A stretch of 64,000 nt of DNA from Halomonas urmiana (GTDB taxonomy: Bacteria > Pseudomonadota > Gammaproteobacteria > Pseudomonadales > Halomonadaceae). The notes beneath the pieces were generated by a model, which searched no databases, was not told the DNA's origin, and was given only the letters and a program-made list of their open reading frames with translations. Each line of letters starts with the position of its first letter. Within the stretch, counting starts at the first letter, position 1. The stretch is from positions 62,001-126,000 of the forward strand of contig NZ_VBUI01000002.1 of the NCBI RefSeq assembly GCF_005780185.1, given 5' to 3'. Positions 53,419 to 62,745 of the stretch are shown here, piece after piece. Made by a program: the position numbers and the translations under genes.

Positions 53419-54345
53419 TCAGAGCGCACGACGCGACTCGCTGTCCGTCGCCAGCGCCTGCCAGAGGGCCTCGATGGCGGGCTGGTCCAGGCCCCGGCGG
53501 CGGTAGAGGCGGACCTCCAGCGGCACGTCCCAGCGGGCATCGCCGGCGCGCACCAGGGTGCCAGCGGCCAGGGTCTCCTGCACCACGCGCTCGGGCAGCC
53601 AGCCCAGCCCGTAGCCCAGGCCGACCAATTCGCGGATGTTGCCGCTCTGGATGCTCTCGTGGAGCACCCGGAAGTCCGGCGCGCCGGGGATCCCCGCCAG
53701 ATGGCGGCGCAGGGCCATGTCCGTCACTCCCCGCGGGTGGTAGGCGATCAGCGGCAGGCTGGCACGCAGGCCCGTCTCCAGGGCGAAGCGGGGCCGCCCG
53801 TCGGGCTCGGGCAGCGACACCGGTACCAGTCGTTCGCTGTCGAGGCAGCGATGCTCGAGGTCCTCGGTCTCGGGCATCTGCGGCCCTTCGTCCCGCGGCC
53901 AGTAGGTGAGCACCAGGTCACACTCGTCGCGGGAGAGCGCCTCGAAGAAGTCGTTGGCCAGCCAGCCGGTGGCCCGCAGATAGGGCGTCAGCGGCGGCGG
54001 GGTACTCCAGCTGGCGAGCCAGGCCGGCAGGAAGTGCGCCAGCAGGCTCTGCGGCGCCGCCAGCCGCAGCTGGCTGGCCTGCTCCTCGGCCAGGTGGGCC
54101 AGCCGCTGCCGGGTCGCCGCGACCCGGCGCGTGACCTCCAGGCTCAGCGCCAGGAACTCCTCGCCGGCCGGGGTCAGCGACAGCGGCAGGGTCTGGCGGT
54201 TGATCAGGGTCGTGCCCATGCCCTCCTCGAGCAGCTTGATGCGTCGGGAGAAGGTCGGCTGGGTGACGTTCTGCTCCTCCGCCGCGCGCGAGAAGTGCTG
54301 GGTCCTCGCCAGGACGATGAAGTCTTCCAGCCATCGCAATTCCAT
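53419..54345 (-). CDS. LysR-family regulator, HypT-like (second copy)
   Basis: 308 residues. The N-terminal winged HTH includes FSRAAEEQNVTQPTFSRRIK. The effector domain shares WLEDF, LAAPQSLLAHFLPAW, YGLGWLPERVVQE and WDVPLEVRLYR with the regulator at 19929, so the two are paralogues of one subgroup. The start is ATG 54345 (MELRWLEDF) with GAGGA upstream. It lies 62 bp downstream of the last transporter gene on the same strand, so it could be read through from the peptide-transport operon or control it. Ligand unknown. Confidence 0.87.
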   Translation of the reverse strand: MELRWLEDFIVLARTQHFSRAAEEQNVTQPTFSRRIKLLEEGMGTTLINRQTLPLSLTPAGEEFLALSLEVTRRVAATRQRLAHLAEEQASQLRLAAPQSLLAHFLPAWLASWSTPPPLTPYLRATGWLANDFFEALSRDECDLVLTYWPRDEGPQMPETEDLEHRCLDSERLVPVSLPEPDGRPRFALETGLRASLPLIAYHPRGVTDMALRRHLAGIPGAPDFRVLHESIQSGNIRELVGLGYGLGWLPERVVQETLAAGTLVRAGDARWDVPLEVRLYRRRGLDQPAIEALWQALATDSESRRAL

Positions 54346-54407
54346 GTCGATCCTCGAGACGGGGCCGGGGCTCACCCCCGGCATTGTGCCACACCTGTGT
54401 CGGGGCC

Positions 54408-55454
54408 TCAGTCGATCCGCCCTTCCTCCACGGCGTGGCAGGCCACCTGGCTGCCGTCATCGGCGGCGATCAGCTGCGGAATCTCGCTGCGGCAGCGTGC
54501 ATTGGCGTGAGGGCAGCGCCCGTGGAAGACGCAGCCCGAGGGTAGGTTGACCGGCGTGGGCACCTCACCCTGCAGGCGGATGTGCTGTGGCCGGTCATCC
54601 TCGAGGCGCGGAATCGCCGACATCAGCGCCTGGGTATAGGGGTGTCGCGGCCGGGCGAAGAGCGTCGCCGTCGGCGCCACCTCGCAAACCCGGCCCAGGT
54701 ACATCACCGCCACCCGGGTGCCGAAATGCTCGACCACCGCCAGGTCGTGGGTAATGAACAGGTAGGTCAGGTTGCGCTGCTGCTGCGCCTCCATCAGCAG
54801 GTTGAGCACCTGGGCCTGAATCGACACGTCCAGCGCCGAGATCGGCTCGTCGGCGACGATGAACTCCGGGTCGACGGCGAGCGCGCGGGCAATGGCGATG
54901 CGCTGTCGCTGGCCACCGGAGAACTCGTGGCCATAGCGAGCCCCCCAGTCGGCGGCGATGCCCACCGAGGCCATCACCTCGGCGACCTGGTCCCTGACCC
55001 GTTGCGTCGACCAGTCCGGATGGTGCAGGCGGATCGGCTCCTCCAGGGTCTGCTGGATGGTCATGCGCGGGTTCAGCGACGCATAGGGGTTCTGGAAGAT
55101 CATTTGCATGCGGCGGCGATAGGGCATCAGCGCCTTATGGGATAGGTCGTCGATGCGTTCGCCGTCATAGCGGATCTCGCCGGCACTCGGGTGCAGCAGC
55201 CCCATCACGGTGCGCGCCACGGTGGACTTGCCACAGCCGGACTCACCGACCACGCAGAGCGCCTCGCCGCGCTGGATGTCCAGGTCGACCCCGTTGATGG
55301 CGTGAACATGCTTCTGCTCGCGGACCAGCTTTCCTCCCTTGAACTTGAGCTGCTCGAGGAAGTCGCCGGAGAGCGAGAAGCGCTTCTCCACGCCGCGAAT
55401 CTCCAGCAGCGGAGAGGCGGGCTCGGCGGCGGTGGCGTGGGCAGTCGAACTCAT
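54408..55454 (-). CDS. Dipeptide/oligopeptide ABC transporter ATPase (DppF/OppF family)
   Basis: 348 residues. Walker A is VVGESGCGKSTVART (about 68-82), Q-loop QMIFQNPYASLNPRM, signature FSGGQRQRIAIARAL (about 179-193), and Walker B FIVADEPISALDVS. The C-terminal oligopeptide-transport extension contains the Cys-rich segment CVFHGRCPHANARC, which in relatives can hold an Fe-S cluster. It is the last gene of the five-gene operon, and its ATG overlaps the preceding stop by one base. Confidence 0.95.
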   Translation of the reverse strand: MSSTAHATAAEPASPLLEIRGVEKRFSLSGDFLEQLKFKGGKLVREQKHVHAINGVDLDIQRGEALCVVGESGCGKSTVARTVMGLLHPSAGEIRYDGERIDDLSHKALMPYRRRMQMIFQNPYASLNPRMTIQQTLEEPIRLHHPDWSTQRVRDQVAEVMASVGIAADWGARYGHEFSGGQRQRIAIARALAVDPEFIVADEPISALDVSIQAQVLNLLMEAQQQRNLTYLFITHDLAVVEHFGTRVAVMYLGRVCEVAPTATLFARPRHPYTQALMSAIPRLEDDRPQHIRLQGEVPTPVNLPSGCVFHGRCPHANARCRSEIPQLIAADDGSQVACHAVEEGRID

Positions 55455-56473
55455 CAGCGGATCTCCTCGGCCGGAATGCGCTCACGATCGAGCATCTCGG
55501 CGACCATGTGGCAGGCGACCCGGCAGTTGCCGGAGGTCACGAAGTCGGGCACCTCGTCGGTGCAGGCGTGGCGGGTCGAGCCGTCGGCGCGCGCCACGAA
55601 GCCGCAGCGCGGATGGAAGGCGCAGCCGCTCGGCAGGTTATCCAGCGACGGCATGCTGCCGGGGATCTGGTTGAGGCGTGCGCCGGGCGTGGCCATCTGC
55701 GGCAGGGCGTTGATCAGCCCTTGGGTATAGGGATGCTGCGGGTCGTTGATGATCTCCCGGGTCGGGCCCTGCTCGATCACCCGGCCGGCATACATCACCA
55801 GCATGCGCTGGGTGACCTGGCTGACTACGCCCAGGTCGTGGGTGATCAGGATCAGGCCGACATTGTGCTTCTCGCAGAGCTCGAGCAGCAGCGCCATGAT
55901 CTCGGCCTGGATGGTCACGTCCAGCGCCGTGGTCGGCTCGTCGGCGATGATGATGTCGGGGTCGAGCAGCAGCGCGATGGCGATGATCACCCGTTGGCGC
56001 ATGCCGCCGGAGAGCTCGTGGGGATACTGATCCAGGCGCGCCGAGGGGGAGGGAATCTGCACCTGCTCGAGCTTGCGCAGCGAGATCGCCCGGGCCTCCT
56101 TGGTGGAGATGCGCCGGTGCGCCTTGAGGCACTCGACCATCTGCTCGCCGATGGTCAGCACCGGGTTCAGGGTCATCATCGGATCCTGGAAGATCATCGA
56201 CATGCGGTGCCCGCGCACGTGACGCAGGCCGCGGTCACTCATGGCGGTGAGTTCCTGGCCGTCGAAGTGGATGCTGCCGCCGGCGATGTAGCCGGGCTTG
56301 GCGATCAGGTTGAGCAGGCTGAAGGCCGCCACCGACTTGCCGGCGCCGGACTCGCCCACGATGCCTAGGCGTTCGCCGCGCTCCAGGCTGAAGCAGACGT
56401 CACGCAGGGCCTGCACGTCACCGCGGCGCAGGGCGAAGCGCACGTCGAGGTTGGTTACGTCGAGGAGTGCCAT
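55454..56473 (-). CDS. Dipeptide/oligopeptide ABC transporter ATPase (DppD/OppD family)
   Basis: 339 residues. Walker A is [15 protein letters not shown] (about 38-52), Q-loop [15 protein letters not shown], signature [15 protein letters not shown] and Walker [15 protein letters not shown]. The C-terminal part contains [11 protein letters not shown] as in the OppD/DppD family. It pairs with the second ATPase downstream to drive import. The start ATG 56473 lies five bases after the permease gene and has GAGG upstream. Confidence 0.95.
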   Translation of the reverse strand: MALLDVTNLDVRFALRRGDVQALRDVCFSLERGERLGIVGESGAGKSVAAFSLLNLIAKPGYIAGGSIHFDGQELTAMSDRGLRHVRGHRMSMIFQDPMMTLNPVLTIGEQMVECLKAHRRISTKEARAISLRKLEQVQIPSPSARLDQYPHELSGGMRQRVIIAIALLLDPDIIIADEPTTALDVTIQAEIMALLLELCEKHNVGLILITHDLGVVSQVTQRMLVMYAGRVIEQGPTREIINDPQHPYTQGLINALPQMATPGARLNQIPGSMPSLDNLPSGCAFHPRCGFVARADGSTRHACTDEVPDFVTSGNCRVACHMVAEMLDRERIPAEEIR

Positions 56474-56478
56474 GGGAA

Positions 56479-57435
56479 TCAGCCCTTGTAGAGTCGCGGG
56501 TTGAGGACGTCGCGCAGCCAGTCGCCGAGCAGGTTGATCACCAGCACGAGAATGACCAGCATTGCCCCGGGGATCAGGGTGATCCACCAGGAGCCCGACT
56601 GGATGTAGTCGAAGCCCGACTTGATCAGCGAGCCCAGCGACGGGTGCGTTTCCGGCATGCCGAGCCCCAGGAACGACAGCGCCGCCTCGGAGATGATGGC
56701 GTTGGCCACCTGCACCGTGGAGATCACGAAGATCGGCGACAGGGTGTTGGGCAGGATGTGGCGGAACATGATGCGTCGGCTGGAGAAGCCCATGACCCGG
56801 GCGGCGTCGACGTACTCCTTGCTGCGCTCGGCGAGTACCGAGGCGCGCACCGTGCGCGCGTACTGGGGCCACTCCGCCAGGCCGATGATCAGCACCAGCA
56901 GCGGCACCGCGTAGTCACTGTAGGTGGCGCCGCCGAAGGCCGCCTTGACCAGGGCGCCGACCACGATGGCGACCATCAGGGTAGAGAACGACAGCTGGAT
57001 GTCGGCCAGGCGCATCAAAAAGGCGTCGACGCGCCCGCCGAGGTAGCCGGCGAGCAGCCCGAAGCTGACGCCGAGCAGGGCCTGCAGCGCCACGGCGCCG
57101 AAGCCGATGATCAGCGACACCCTGGCGCCGTAGAGGATGGTCGAGAGCAGGTCGCGGCCCTGGGCGTCGGTGCCCATCACGTAGGCCGGATCGCTGCCGT
57201 CGATCCAGAAGGGCGGCAGCTCCGAGGCGAGGATGTCGATCTGCGCCAGGTCGTAGGGGTCCATCGGCGCCAGCCACGGGGCCAGCACTGCGACGCCGAC
57301 CAGCACGATGAACACCAGCAGGCTGAGCTGGGCGACCGGATCGCGCTTGAAGCTGTAGAGCAGGTAGGAGCCGCGGAAACGCGACCAGCGGCTCGCCACC
57401 GGCGCGGCTGCCATGGAAGAGTTCGTGGTTGTCAT
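56479..57435 (-). CDS. Dipeptide/oligopeptide ABC transporter permease (DppC/OppC family)
   Basis: 318 residues with an N-terminal OppC-type membrane segment (about 35-58) and a five-helix permease core. The EAA loop that contacts the ATPases is YVDAARVMGFSSRRIMFRHILP (about 205-226, partly quoted positions only). GTDAQGRDLLSTILYGARVS is the family mark before the core. The start is ATG 57435, overlapping the dppB-type stop by ATGA, so the two permeases are co-translated. Confidence 0.95.
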   Translation of the reverse strand: MTTTNSSMAAAPVASRWSRFRGSYLLYSFKRDPVAQLSLLVFIVLVGVAVLAPWLAPMDPYDLAQIDILASELPPFWIDGSDPAYVMGTDAQGRDLLSTILYGARVSLIIGFGAVALQALLGVSFGLLAGYLGGRVDAFLMRLADIQLSFSTLMVAIVVGALVKAAFGGATYSDYAVPLLVLIIGLAEWPQYARTVRASVLAERSKEYVDAARVMGFSSRRIMFRHILPNTLSPIFVISTVQVANAIISEAALSFLGLGMPETHPSLGSLIKSGFDYIQSGSWWITLIPGAMLVILVLVINLLGDWLRDVLNPRLYKG

Positions 57436-58478
57436 GCGGGTTTCCCTGTCAGCTTGACGGTGGGATTGACCAGGCCGTAGATGAGGTCGACCAGGGTGTT
57501 GGTGATCACGAAGATCAGCCCCACGATCATCAGGTAGGTCACGATCAGCGGCACGTCGGAGCGCTGGATGGCGTTGAGGAACATCAGCCCCATGCCCGGC
57601 CACTGGAAGACCGTCTCGGTGAGGATGGTGTAGGCCACCAGGGTGCCGATCTGCACGCCGCCCACGGTGATCACCGGCAGCATGGTGTTCTTCAGCGCAT
57701 GGATGAAGTAGATCCGGCGCAGCGAGATGCCCTTGGCGCGGGCGAACTTCACGTACTCGGACTGCAGCACCTCTAGCATCTCGGCGCGGATCAGCCGGAT
57801 GAACAGCGGCAGCATGATCGAGGCCAGCGAGACCGCCGGCAGCACCAGGTAGGTCAGCCCCTCGAGCGAGGCGAAATTGCTGTCCCAGGTGCCGAAGACG
57901 TTGACGGGGTCGCCACGCCCGTAGGCCGGCATGCCGCCGTCGGTGGAGAGCGCCTCATTGAGCCAGGCGCCCCAGCCGGTATCGGCGGGGAAGGGCGCGA
58001 CGCTCACCCCGATGGCGAAGATCTGGATCAGCACGATGGCGGTGAGAAACACCGGGATCGAGATGCCGACGATCGACACCCCCATGAAGAATCGCGACAG
58101 CCAGGCGCGGGGCCGGATGGCGCTGTACACGCCGATCGGTACCGACAGCGCGATGATCAGGAAGGTACTGGCCGCCACCAGCTCGAGGGTCGCCGGCAGG
58201 TGGCGCATGATGACCTCGGTGGTCGGCTGGTTGAAAGTATAGGAGTAGCCGAAGTCGAACTGGACGGCGTTACCGGCGAAACGCAGGTACTGGACCAGGA
58301 AGGGGTCGTTGAGCCCCAGCTCCTCGCGCAGGGCCTCGCGCTCGCTCTCGGGCACCGACTGGCCGACCATCTGCTGGATGGGGTCGCCCAGGTTGTCCTG
58401 GATGGCGAAGGCGATGATGCTGATGACGAACATCACCAGCAGGGCATGGTAGAGGCGCTTGATCAGGAAGGCGATCAT
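57432..58478 (-). CDS. Dipeptide/oligopeptide ABC transporter permease (DppB/OppB family)
   Basis: 348 residues and six membrane helices. The first helix is ALLVMFVISIIAFAI, followed by a periplasmic loop with GDPIQQMVGQSVPESERE. The EAA loop is YVKFARAKGISLRRIYFIHA and the C terminus has GLIFVITNTLVDLIYGLVNP. It carries an unusually long periplasmic insertion before helix 4 (about 165-215), seen in many DppB/OppB proteins of this class. It is the second gene of the operon. Confidence 0.95.
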   Translation of the reverse strand: MIAFLIKRLYHALLVMFVISIIAFAIQDNLGDPIQQMVGQSVPESEREALREELGLNDPFLVQYLRFAGNAVQFDFGYSYTFNQPTTEVIMRHLPATLELVAASTFLIIALSVPIGVYSAIRPRAWLSRFFMGVSIVGISIPVFLTAIVLIQIFAIGVSVAPFPADTGWGAWLNEALSTDGGMPAYGRGDPVNVFGTWDSNFASLEGLTYLVLPAVSLASIMLPLFIRLIRAEMLEVLQSEYVKFARAKGISLRRIYFIHALKNTMLPVITVGGVQIGTLVAYTILTETVFQWPGMGLMFLNAIQRSDVPLIVTYLMIVGLIFVITNTLVDLIYGLVNPTVKLTGKPA

Positions 58479-58553
58479 GGCTGGCGTCCCGTGTGCAACA
58501 CGCGGTGCCGCACTCGATCATCGAGCGCGTCACAGGGGTCATGGTTTCGAAGG

Positions 58554-58574
58554 GCCGGCCCGCGAGGGGCCGGC
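58554..58574 (-). terminator. Hairpin between the binding-protein gene and the permease genes
   Basis: GCCGGCCC and GGGCCGGC form an 8-bp GC stem with a 5-nt loop, 11 bp downstream of the binding-protein stop. Such hairpins commonly protect the abundant binding-protein mRNA or reduce read-through into permease genes. Confidence 0.6.
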
Positions 58575-58585
58575 GCGCGGCGGAC

Positions 58586-60160
58586 TTACTCGTCGGTGAT
58601 GACCAGGTCCCCGAGGTAGGGGAAGTTCATCACGTTGAGCACCGGCTCGATGTTGACGTTGGAGGCCGAGGCCCAGGCCAGGTCCTGCCAGTGCAGCGGC
58701 ACGAAGGCGGCATCGTCGTAGAGCGTCTGCTCGACCTGCTGGAGCATCTCGGCACGCTTCTCGAGGTCGATCTCGAGATTGGCCTCGGCGACCAGCTTGT
58801 CGAGTTCCGGGTTGCAGTAGTTGCTGGCGTTGTACTGGCCGGCCCCGGTGTCGGCGTCCGGGCAGGCGGTCAGGTACTCGTGGAAGTTGGCCGAGTCCTC
58901 GGTATCGGCGTGCCAGCCGATCATCATCATGTCGGCGACGCGCTCGTCGAACTCGCCCCAGTACTGGGCCTTGGGCAGCGTCTTGAGGTCCACGGTGACG
59001 TTGATGCGCGCCAGCATGGCGGCGACCGCCTGGGCGATCTTGGCGTCGTTCACGTAGCGGTTGTTGGGCGCCATCATGGTGATCTCGAAGCCGTCCTCGT
59101 AGCCGGCATCAACCATCAGCTGCTTGGCCTTCTCCAGGTCATAGCGCGGCTCGAGGCTCTCGACGTGGCCGGCATAGCCTTCCGGCGAGAACTGGGCGGC
59201 CGGGGTGGCGAAGCCCTTCATCAGGCGATCGGCGATGCCTTCCTGGTTGATGGCGTAGGCGAAGGCCTGGCGCACCTTCGGGTCCTGGAAGGCCTCGACG
59301 CGCTCCTGGTTCATGTGGAAGAGGATGATCCGGGTGCCCGACATGGTCACCAGCTGCACGTCCTCGTCCTCGCGGACCCGGTCCAGGTCATTGGGTGGCA
59401 CCGGGGCGATGAAGTCGACGTCGCCGGAGAGCAGCGCGGCCACGCGGGTGGCGTTCTCGCTGATCGGGGTCATGACGATCTCGTCGACGTTGCCGGGCGA
59501 TTCCTCGTCCCAGTAGTCATCGAAGCGATCGAAGGTGATGCGCACGCCCTGCTGGCGTTCGGTGACCACGTAGGGGCCTGTGCCGGAGACGTGGGTCGAG
59601 GCGAAGGAGTTGCCGTTCTTGACGATCTCGTCCTTGGGGTCGCCATCCGCATCGGTGCCGCTGTAGAAGGCGCTGTCCATCGGGAAGACATAGGTCGCCA
59701 GGTTCAGCAGCAGCGGGTAGGGCTTGGTGGTGGTGATCTCCACCGTGGTGTCGTCGATGGCGGTGACGCTCTCGATGGGCTCGAAGATCGCCTTGAAGTC
59801 GGGGCTTCGCTTCAGGCGCTCGATGGTCCAGACCACGTCCTCGGCGCTGAAGGTGTTGCCGCTGTGGAATTCGACGTCATCGCGCAGCGTCATGCGCATG
59901 GTGGTGTCGTCGACCTGCTCCCAGCCGGTGGCCAGGCGCGGCTCGAAGGAGAGGTCCTTGTTCCAGCGCACCAGCGGGTCGAAGGTCATGTGGGAGAGCT
60001 GGATGATGCCGCCGGAGAGCTGCTCGTGGATGTCCAGCGAGACCGGGTCGGCGTCGTAGGCCATGCGCAGGCTGGTCTCGGCGCTGGCCACGGAGGGCAG
60101 CACGGCGGTGGTCATGGCGGCGCCGATCACGCTCGCCAGCAGGGTCTTCTTGAGAGTCAT
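58586..60160 (-). CDS. Peptide ABC transporter substrate-binding protein (SBP_bac_5)
   Basis: 524 residues. The signal peptide MTLKKTLLASVIGAAMTTAV ends near VASA (about 28). The mature protein shows the family 5 pattern: FDPLVRWNKDLSFEPRLATG near the start, LRDDVEFHSGNTFSAEDVVW, and VRQAFAYAINQEGIADRL in the middle. The acidic surface suits a halophile's periplasm. The start is ATG 60160 with GGAA upstream; ATG 60172 is possible. It is the first gene of the operon. The ligand (dipeptide, oligopeptide or other) cannot be told from sequence. Confidence 0.94.
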   Translation of the reverse strand: MTLKKTLLASVIGAAMTTAVLPSVASAETSLRMAYDADPVSLDIHEQLSGGIIQLSHMTFDPLVRWNKDLSFEPRLATGWEQVDDTTMRMTLRDDVEFHSGNTFSAEDVVWTIERLKRSPDFKAIFEPIESVTAIDDTTVEITTTKPYPLLLNLATYVFPMDSAFYSGTDADGDPKDEIVKNGNSFASTHVSGTGPYVVTERQQGVRITFDRFDDYWDEESPGNVDEIVMTPISENATRVAALLSGDVDFIAPVPPNDLDRVREDEDVQLVTMSGTRIILFHMNQERVEAFQDPKVRQAFAYAINQEGIADRLMKGFATPAAQFSPEGYAGHVESLEPRYDLEKAKQLMVDAGYEDGFEITMMAPNNRYVNDAKIAQAVAAMLARINVTVDLKTLPKAQYWGEFDERVADMMMIGWHADTEDSANFHEYLTACPDADTGAGQYNASNYCNPELDKLVAEANLEIDLEKRAEMLQQVEQTLYDDAAFVPLHWQDLAWASASNVNIEPVLNVMNFPYLGDLVITDE

Positions 60161-60307
60161 GTGTCGTTCCATGCCGGGTGACTTGTTATTGGTGTCATGA
60201 CCGCTACGGTCCAGCCAACAACATAGAGAGCCCGGCGGCCCCTGCCCAATCGAAATTTTGACAGCCGCCATGCACCCGGCGAATGGGGCCGCCGGGCGAG
60301 CGACGCT

Positions 60308-60961
60308 TCAGTCCTCGCTGGCGGGCGTCAAACGGCCGATGCGATAGAGGGTCGCGACCTGGTCGAGCCCCGAGACGCTGCACTCCAGATCGGTGACGCG
60401 ACCGTCGCTCAGGCCGTAGACCCAGCCGTGCACGGCGAGCGGCTGGCCGCGCTGCCAGGCCCGCTGGATGATCTTGGTACGACACAGGTTGTTGACCTGG
60501 GCCTGGACGTTGAGCTCGCACATACGATCGACCTGCGCGTCGAGCGGCAGCGACTCCAGGTCGCCGCGATGGCGGCTGTAGAGCTCGCGGACCGAGTGCA
60601 GCCAGTAGTCGACCATGCCGCACTCGTCGCCGGTCACGGCCGCCTTGACGCCGCCGCAGCCATAGTGGCCGACGATCATGATGTGTTTCACCTTGAGCAC
60701 ATCGACGGCGAACTGGACCACCGAGAGGGCGTTCATGTCGTTGTGGTGCAACAGGTTGGCGACGTTGCGATGGACGAAGACCTCACCGGGCGGCAGGTCG
60801 ATGATCTGGTTGGCCGGGACTCGGGAATCGGAGCAGCCGATCCACAGGTAGTCGGGGTTCTGCTGCTGTGACAGCCGAGCGAAGAAGTCGGGATCCTGGC
60901 GACGGACGCTCTCGGCCCAGTCGCGGTTGCGCTCGAGCAGCTGTTGCATTTCGGTTTTCAT
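60308..60961 (-). CDS. can: Beta-class carbonic anhydrase
   Basis: 217 residues. It interconverts CO2 and bicarbonate in the cytoplasm. Zinc ligands are the Cys and Asp of WIGCSDSRVPANQI (about 40-53) and His and Cys of VGHYGCGGVKAA (about 97-108). FVHRNVANLL is the conserved middle segment. The length and the C-terminal VHGWVYGLSDGRV match the E. coli Can type. It is divergent from gor across 149 bp. Confidence 0.96.
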   Translation of the reverse strand: MKTEMQQLLERNRDWAESVRRQDPDFFARLSQQQNPDYLWIGCSDSRVPANQIIDLPPGEVFVHRNVANLLHHNDMNALSVVQFAVDVLKVKHIMIVGHYGCGGVKAAVTGDECGMVDYWLHSVRELYSRHRGDLESLPLDAQVDRMCELNVQAQVNNLCRTKIIQRAWQRGQPLAVHGWVYGLSDGRVTDLECSVSGLDQVATLYRIGRLTPASED

Positions 60962-61110
60962 GGGGCGGGATTCTCTGAAGAACGGACCATGGGACGCGAC
61001 GCATTCTGATCACCGGCATAGCCAGGGTCAATGGAGCGGGCCTCCCTGGTTATGGCCGTGGCTGGTATGATCGCGCCCGATCAGAATGACACGACCATCA
61101 GGAGACTACT

Positions 61111-62472
61111 GTGTCCGAGTACGACTACGACCTCTTCGTGATCGGCGCCGGTTCCGGCGGCGTGCGCGCCGCCCGCACCGCGGCGGCGACTGGCGCCCGG
61201 GTCGCCGTGGCCGAGGATCGCTATCTGGGGGGCACCTGCGTCAACGTCGGCTGCGTGCCCAAGAAGCTCTACTCCTACGCGGCCCACTTCCACGAGGCCT
61301 TCGAGGACGCCGGCGGCTTCGGCTGGCAGCTGGCCGAGGCACCGCGCTTCGACTGGTCGACGCTGCGCGACAACAAGATCGGCGAGATCAAGCGGCTCAA
61401 CGGCATCTACGGGCGGCTGCTCGACGCCGCCGACGTGCGGCTGATCAACGCCCGGGCCCGCGTGCTGGACGCCCATCACGTGGAGGTCGGCGGCGAGGCC
61501 GTCAGCGCCGAGAAGATCCTGGTGGCCGTCGGCGGCTGGCCCTGGACGCCGGACTTCCCCGGCAAGGAACTCACGGTCAACTCCAACCAGGTCTTCGATC
61601 TCGAGACCTTCCCTGAGCGCTTCCTGGTGCTTGGCGGCGGCTACATCGCGGTGGAATTCGCCAGTATCTTCAACGGGCTGGGCAGCGAGGCGCACCTGGT
61701 CTATCGCGGCGAGCTCTTCCTGCGCGGCTTCGACCAGGAGGTGCGCGAGTTCACCCGGGACGAGATGGCCAAGAAGGGCGTCAACCTGCACTTCGAGACC
61801 AACATCGAGGCGATCGAGAAGGTCGAGGGCGGCGTGAAGGTCACCCTGACCAGCGGCGAGCAGCTCGAGGTGGACGCGGTGCTGGCGGCGACCGGCCGTC
61901 GCCCGCACCTGGCGGGGCTCGGGCTCGAGGCGCTGGACGTGGCCCGGACCGAGAGCGGCCACCTTGCCGTCAACGAGCGCTTCGAGACCTCGGTGCCGTC
62001 GATCCTGGCGCTGGGCGACGTGACCGGCGGCCCCGAACTGACGCCGGTGGCGCTCGCCGAGGCCATGCAGCTGGTCCGCCACCACTTCGAGCCAGGCGAG
62101 CCGGCCCCGCTGGACTATCGCAACATCGCCACGGCGGTCTTCTGCCACCCCAATATCGGCACCGTGGGGCTCTCCGAGGCGCAGGCCCGCGAGGCCTGCG
62201 GCGAGATCCGGGTCTACACGGCGGACTTCCGCCCCATGAAGCACACCCTCTCCGGCAGCAGCGAGCGCTGCCTGATGAAGCTGATCGTCGACGAGGCGAG
62301 CGACGTGGTGGTCGGTGCCCACATGGTGGGCGAGGAGGCCGGCGAGGTGATTCAGGGGATCGCCGTGGCCGTGCGCGCGGGACTCACCAAGGCGGATTTC
62401 GACGCCACCGTGGGCATCCATCCCACCGGCGCCGAGGAGTTCGTTACCATGCGCACGCCGACACGCCGCTGA
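61111..62472 (+). CDS. gor: Glutathione-disulfide reductase
   Basis: 453 residues. The FAD site is [17 protein letters not shown], the redox-active disulfide is [13 protein letters not shown] (about 41-53), the NADPH domain is [20 protein letters not shown], and the interface His is in [17 protein letters not shown]. The C terminus TMRTP is typical of Gor rather than lipoamide or trypanothione enzymes. The start is a GTG at 61111 with AGGAG six bases before it. It keeps glutathione reduced. A strong terminator follows. Confidence 0.96.
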   Translation: MSEYDYDLFVIGAGSGGVRAARTAAATGARVAVAEDRYLGGTCVNVGCVPKKLYSYAAHFHEAFEDAGGFGWQLAEAPRFDWSTLRDNKIGEIKRLNGIYGRLLDAADVRLINARARVLDAHHVEVGGEAVSAEKILVAVGGWPWTPDFPGKELTVNSNQVFDLETFPERFLVLGGGYIAVEFASIFNGLGSEAHLVYRGELFLRGFDQEVREFTRDEMAKKGVNLHFETNIEAIEKVEGGVKVTLTSGEQLEVDAVLAATGRRPHLAGLGLEALDVARTESGHLAVNERFETSVPSILALGDVTGGPELTPVALAEAMQLVRHHFEPGEPAPLDYRNIATAVFCHPNIGTVGLSEAQAREACGEIRVYTADFRPMKHTLSGSSERCLMKLIVDEASDVVVGAHMVGEEAGEVIQGIAVAVRAGLTKADFDATVGIHPTGAEEFVTMRTPTRR

Positions 62473-62487
62473 CGTCGATGCGTCATC

Positions 62488-62514
62488 ACGGGCCATCCTC
62501 AGGGTGGCCCGTTT
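62488..62514 (+). terminator. Intrinsic terminator of gor
   Basis: ACGGGCCA and TGGCCCGT form an 8-bp stem with a 9-nt loop, followed by TTT. It lies 15 bp after the gor stop and separates gor from the ect operon. Confidence 0.8.
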
Positions 62515-62627
62515 GCGTTGGGGCCTCGCCGCGGGCTCGAACTCGCCGCATCGGTCTGCCGTTGTGGTCTATGTTGAAAGGAGCGGGCGCGAGGCGACGG
62601 CGCTACGAAGGGGCCGTCGGGAGAGAC

Positions 62628-62655
62628 TCGACCGCTCAACATAATTTTCTATTAT
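62628..62655 (+). promoter_or_regulatory. Candidate upstream ectA promoter (sigma-S-like -10)
   Basis: TCGACC (62628-62633), 16 bp, then TATTAT (62650-62655), preceded by C to give CTATTAT. A C just upstream of the -10 is favoured by sigma-38. As I recall, H. elongata ectA has both a vegetative and an osmotically induced sigma-38 promoter, which would fit this element as the second one. Confidence 0.4.
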
Positions 62656-62684
62656 GGTTAACGGGCGCCAGGATAATCATGGCT

Positions 62685-62713
62685 TTGAATTACAAATAAG
62701 GCGCTGTTATAAT
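62685..62713 (+). promoter_or_regulatory. Sigma-70 promoter of ectA
   Basis: TTGAAT (62685-62690) and a consensus TATAAT (62708-62713) with the ideal 17-bp spacer, 33 bp before the ectA ATG, inside a clearly AT-rich stretch (62640-62730). This is the best promoter in the window by sequence. Confidence 0.75.
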
Positions 62714-62745
62714 CCCGCTCAAATTCGCTACAGCGAACTACCGAC

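Noticed and set aside
53194-54510. 438-codon plus-strand frame opposite the second LysR gene
   Set aside because: Shadow of the LysR gene and hydrolase remnant; composition is Gln/Arg/Gly-rich without domains.
58493-60181. 562-codon frame antisense to the peptide-binding protein
   Set aside because: Val/Asp/His-rich low-complexity translation typical of a shadow frame; the minus-strand gene has signal peptide and family motifs.
62478-62699. 73-codon frame between gor and ectA
   Set aside because: It runs through the gor terminator and the ectA promoter and has no ribosome binding site.
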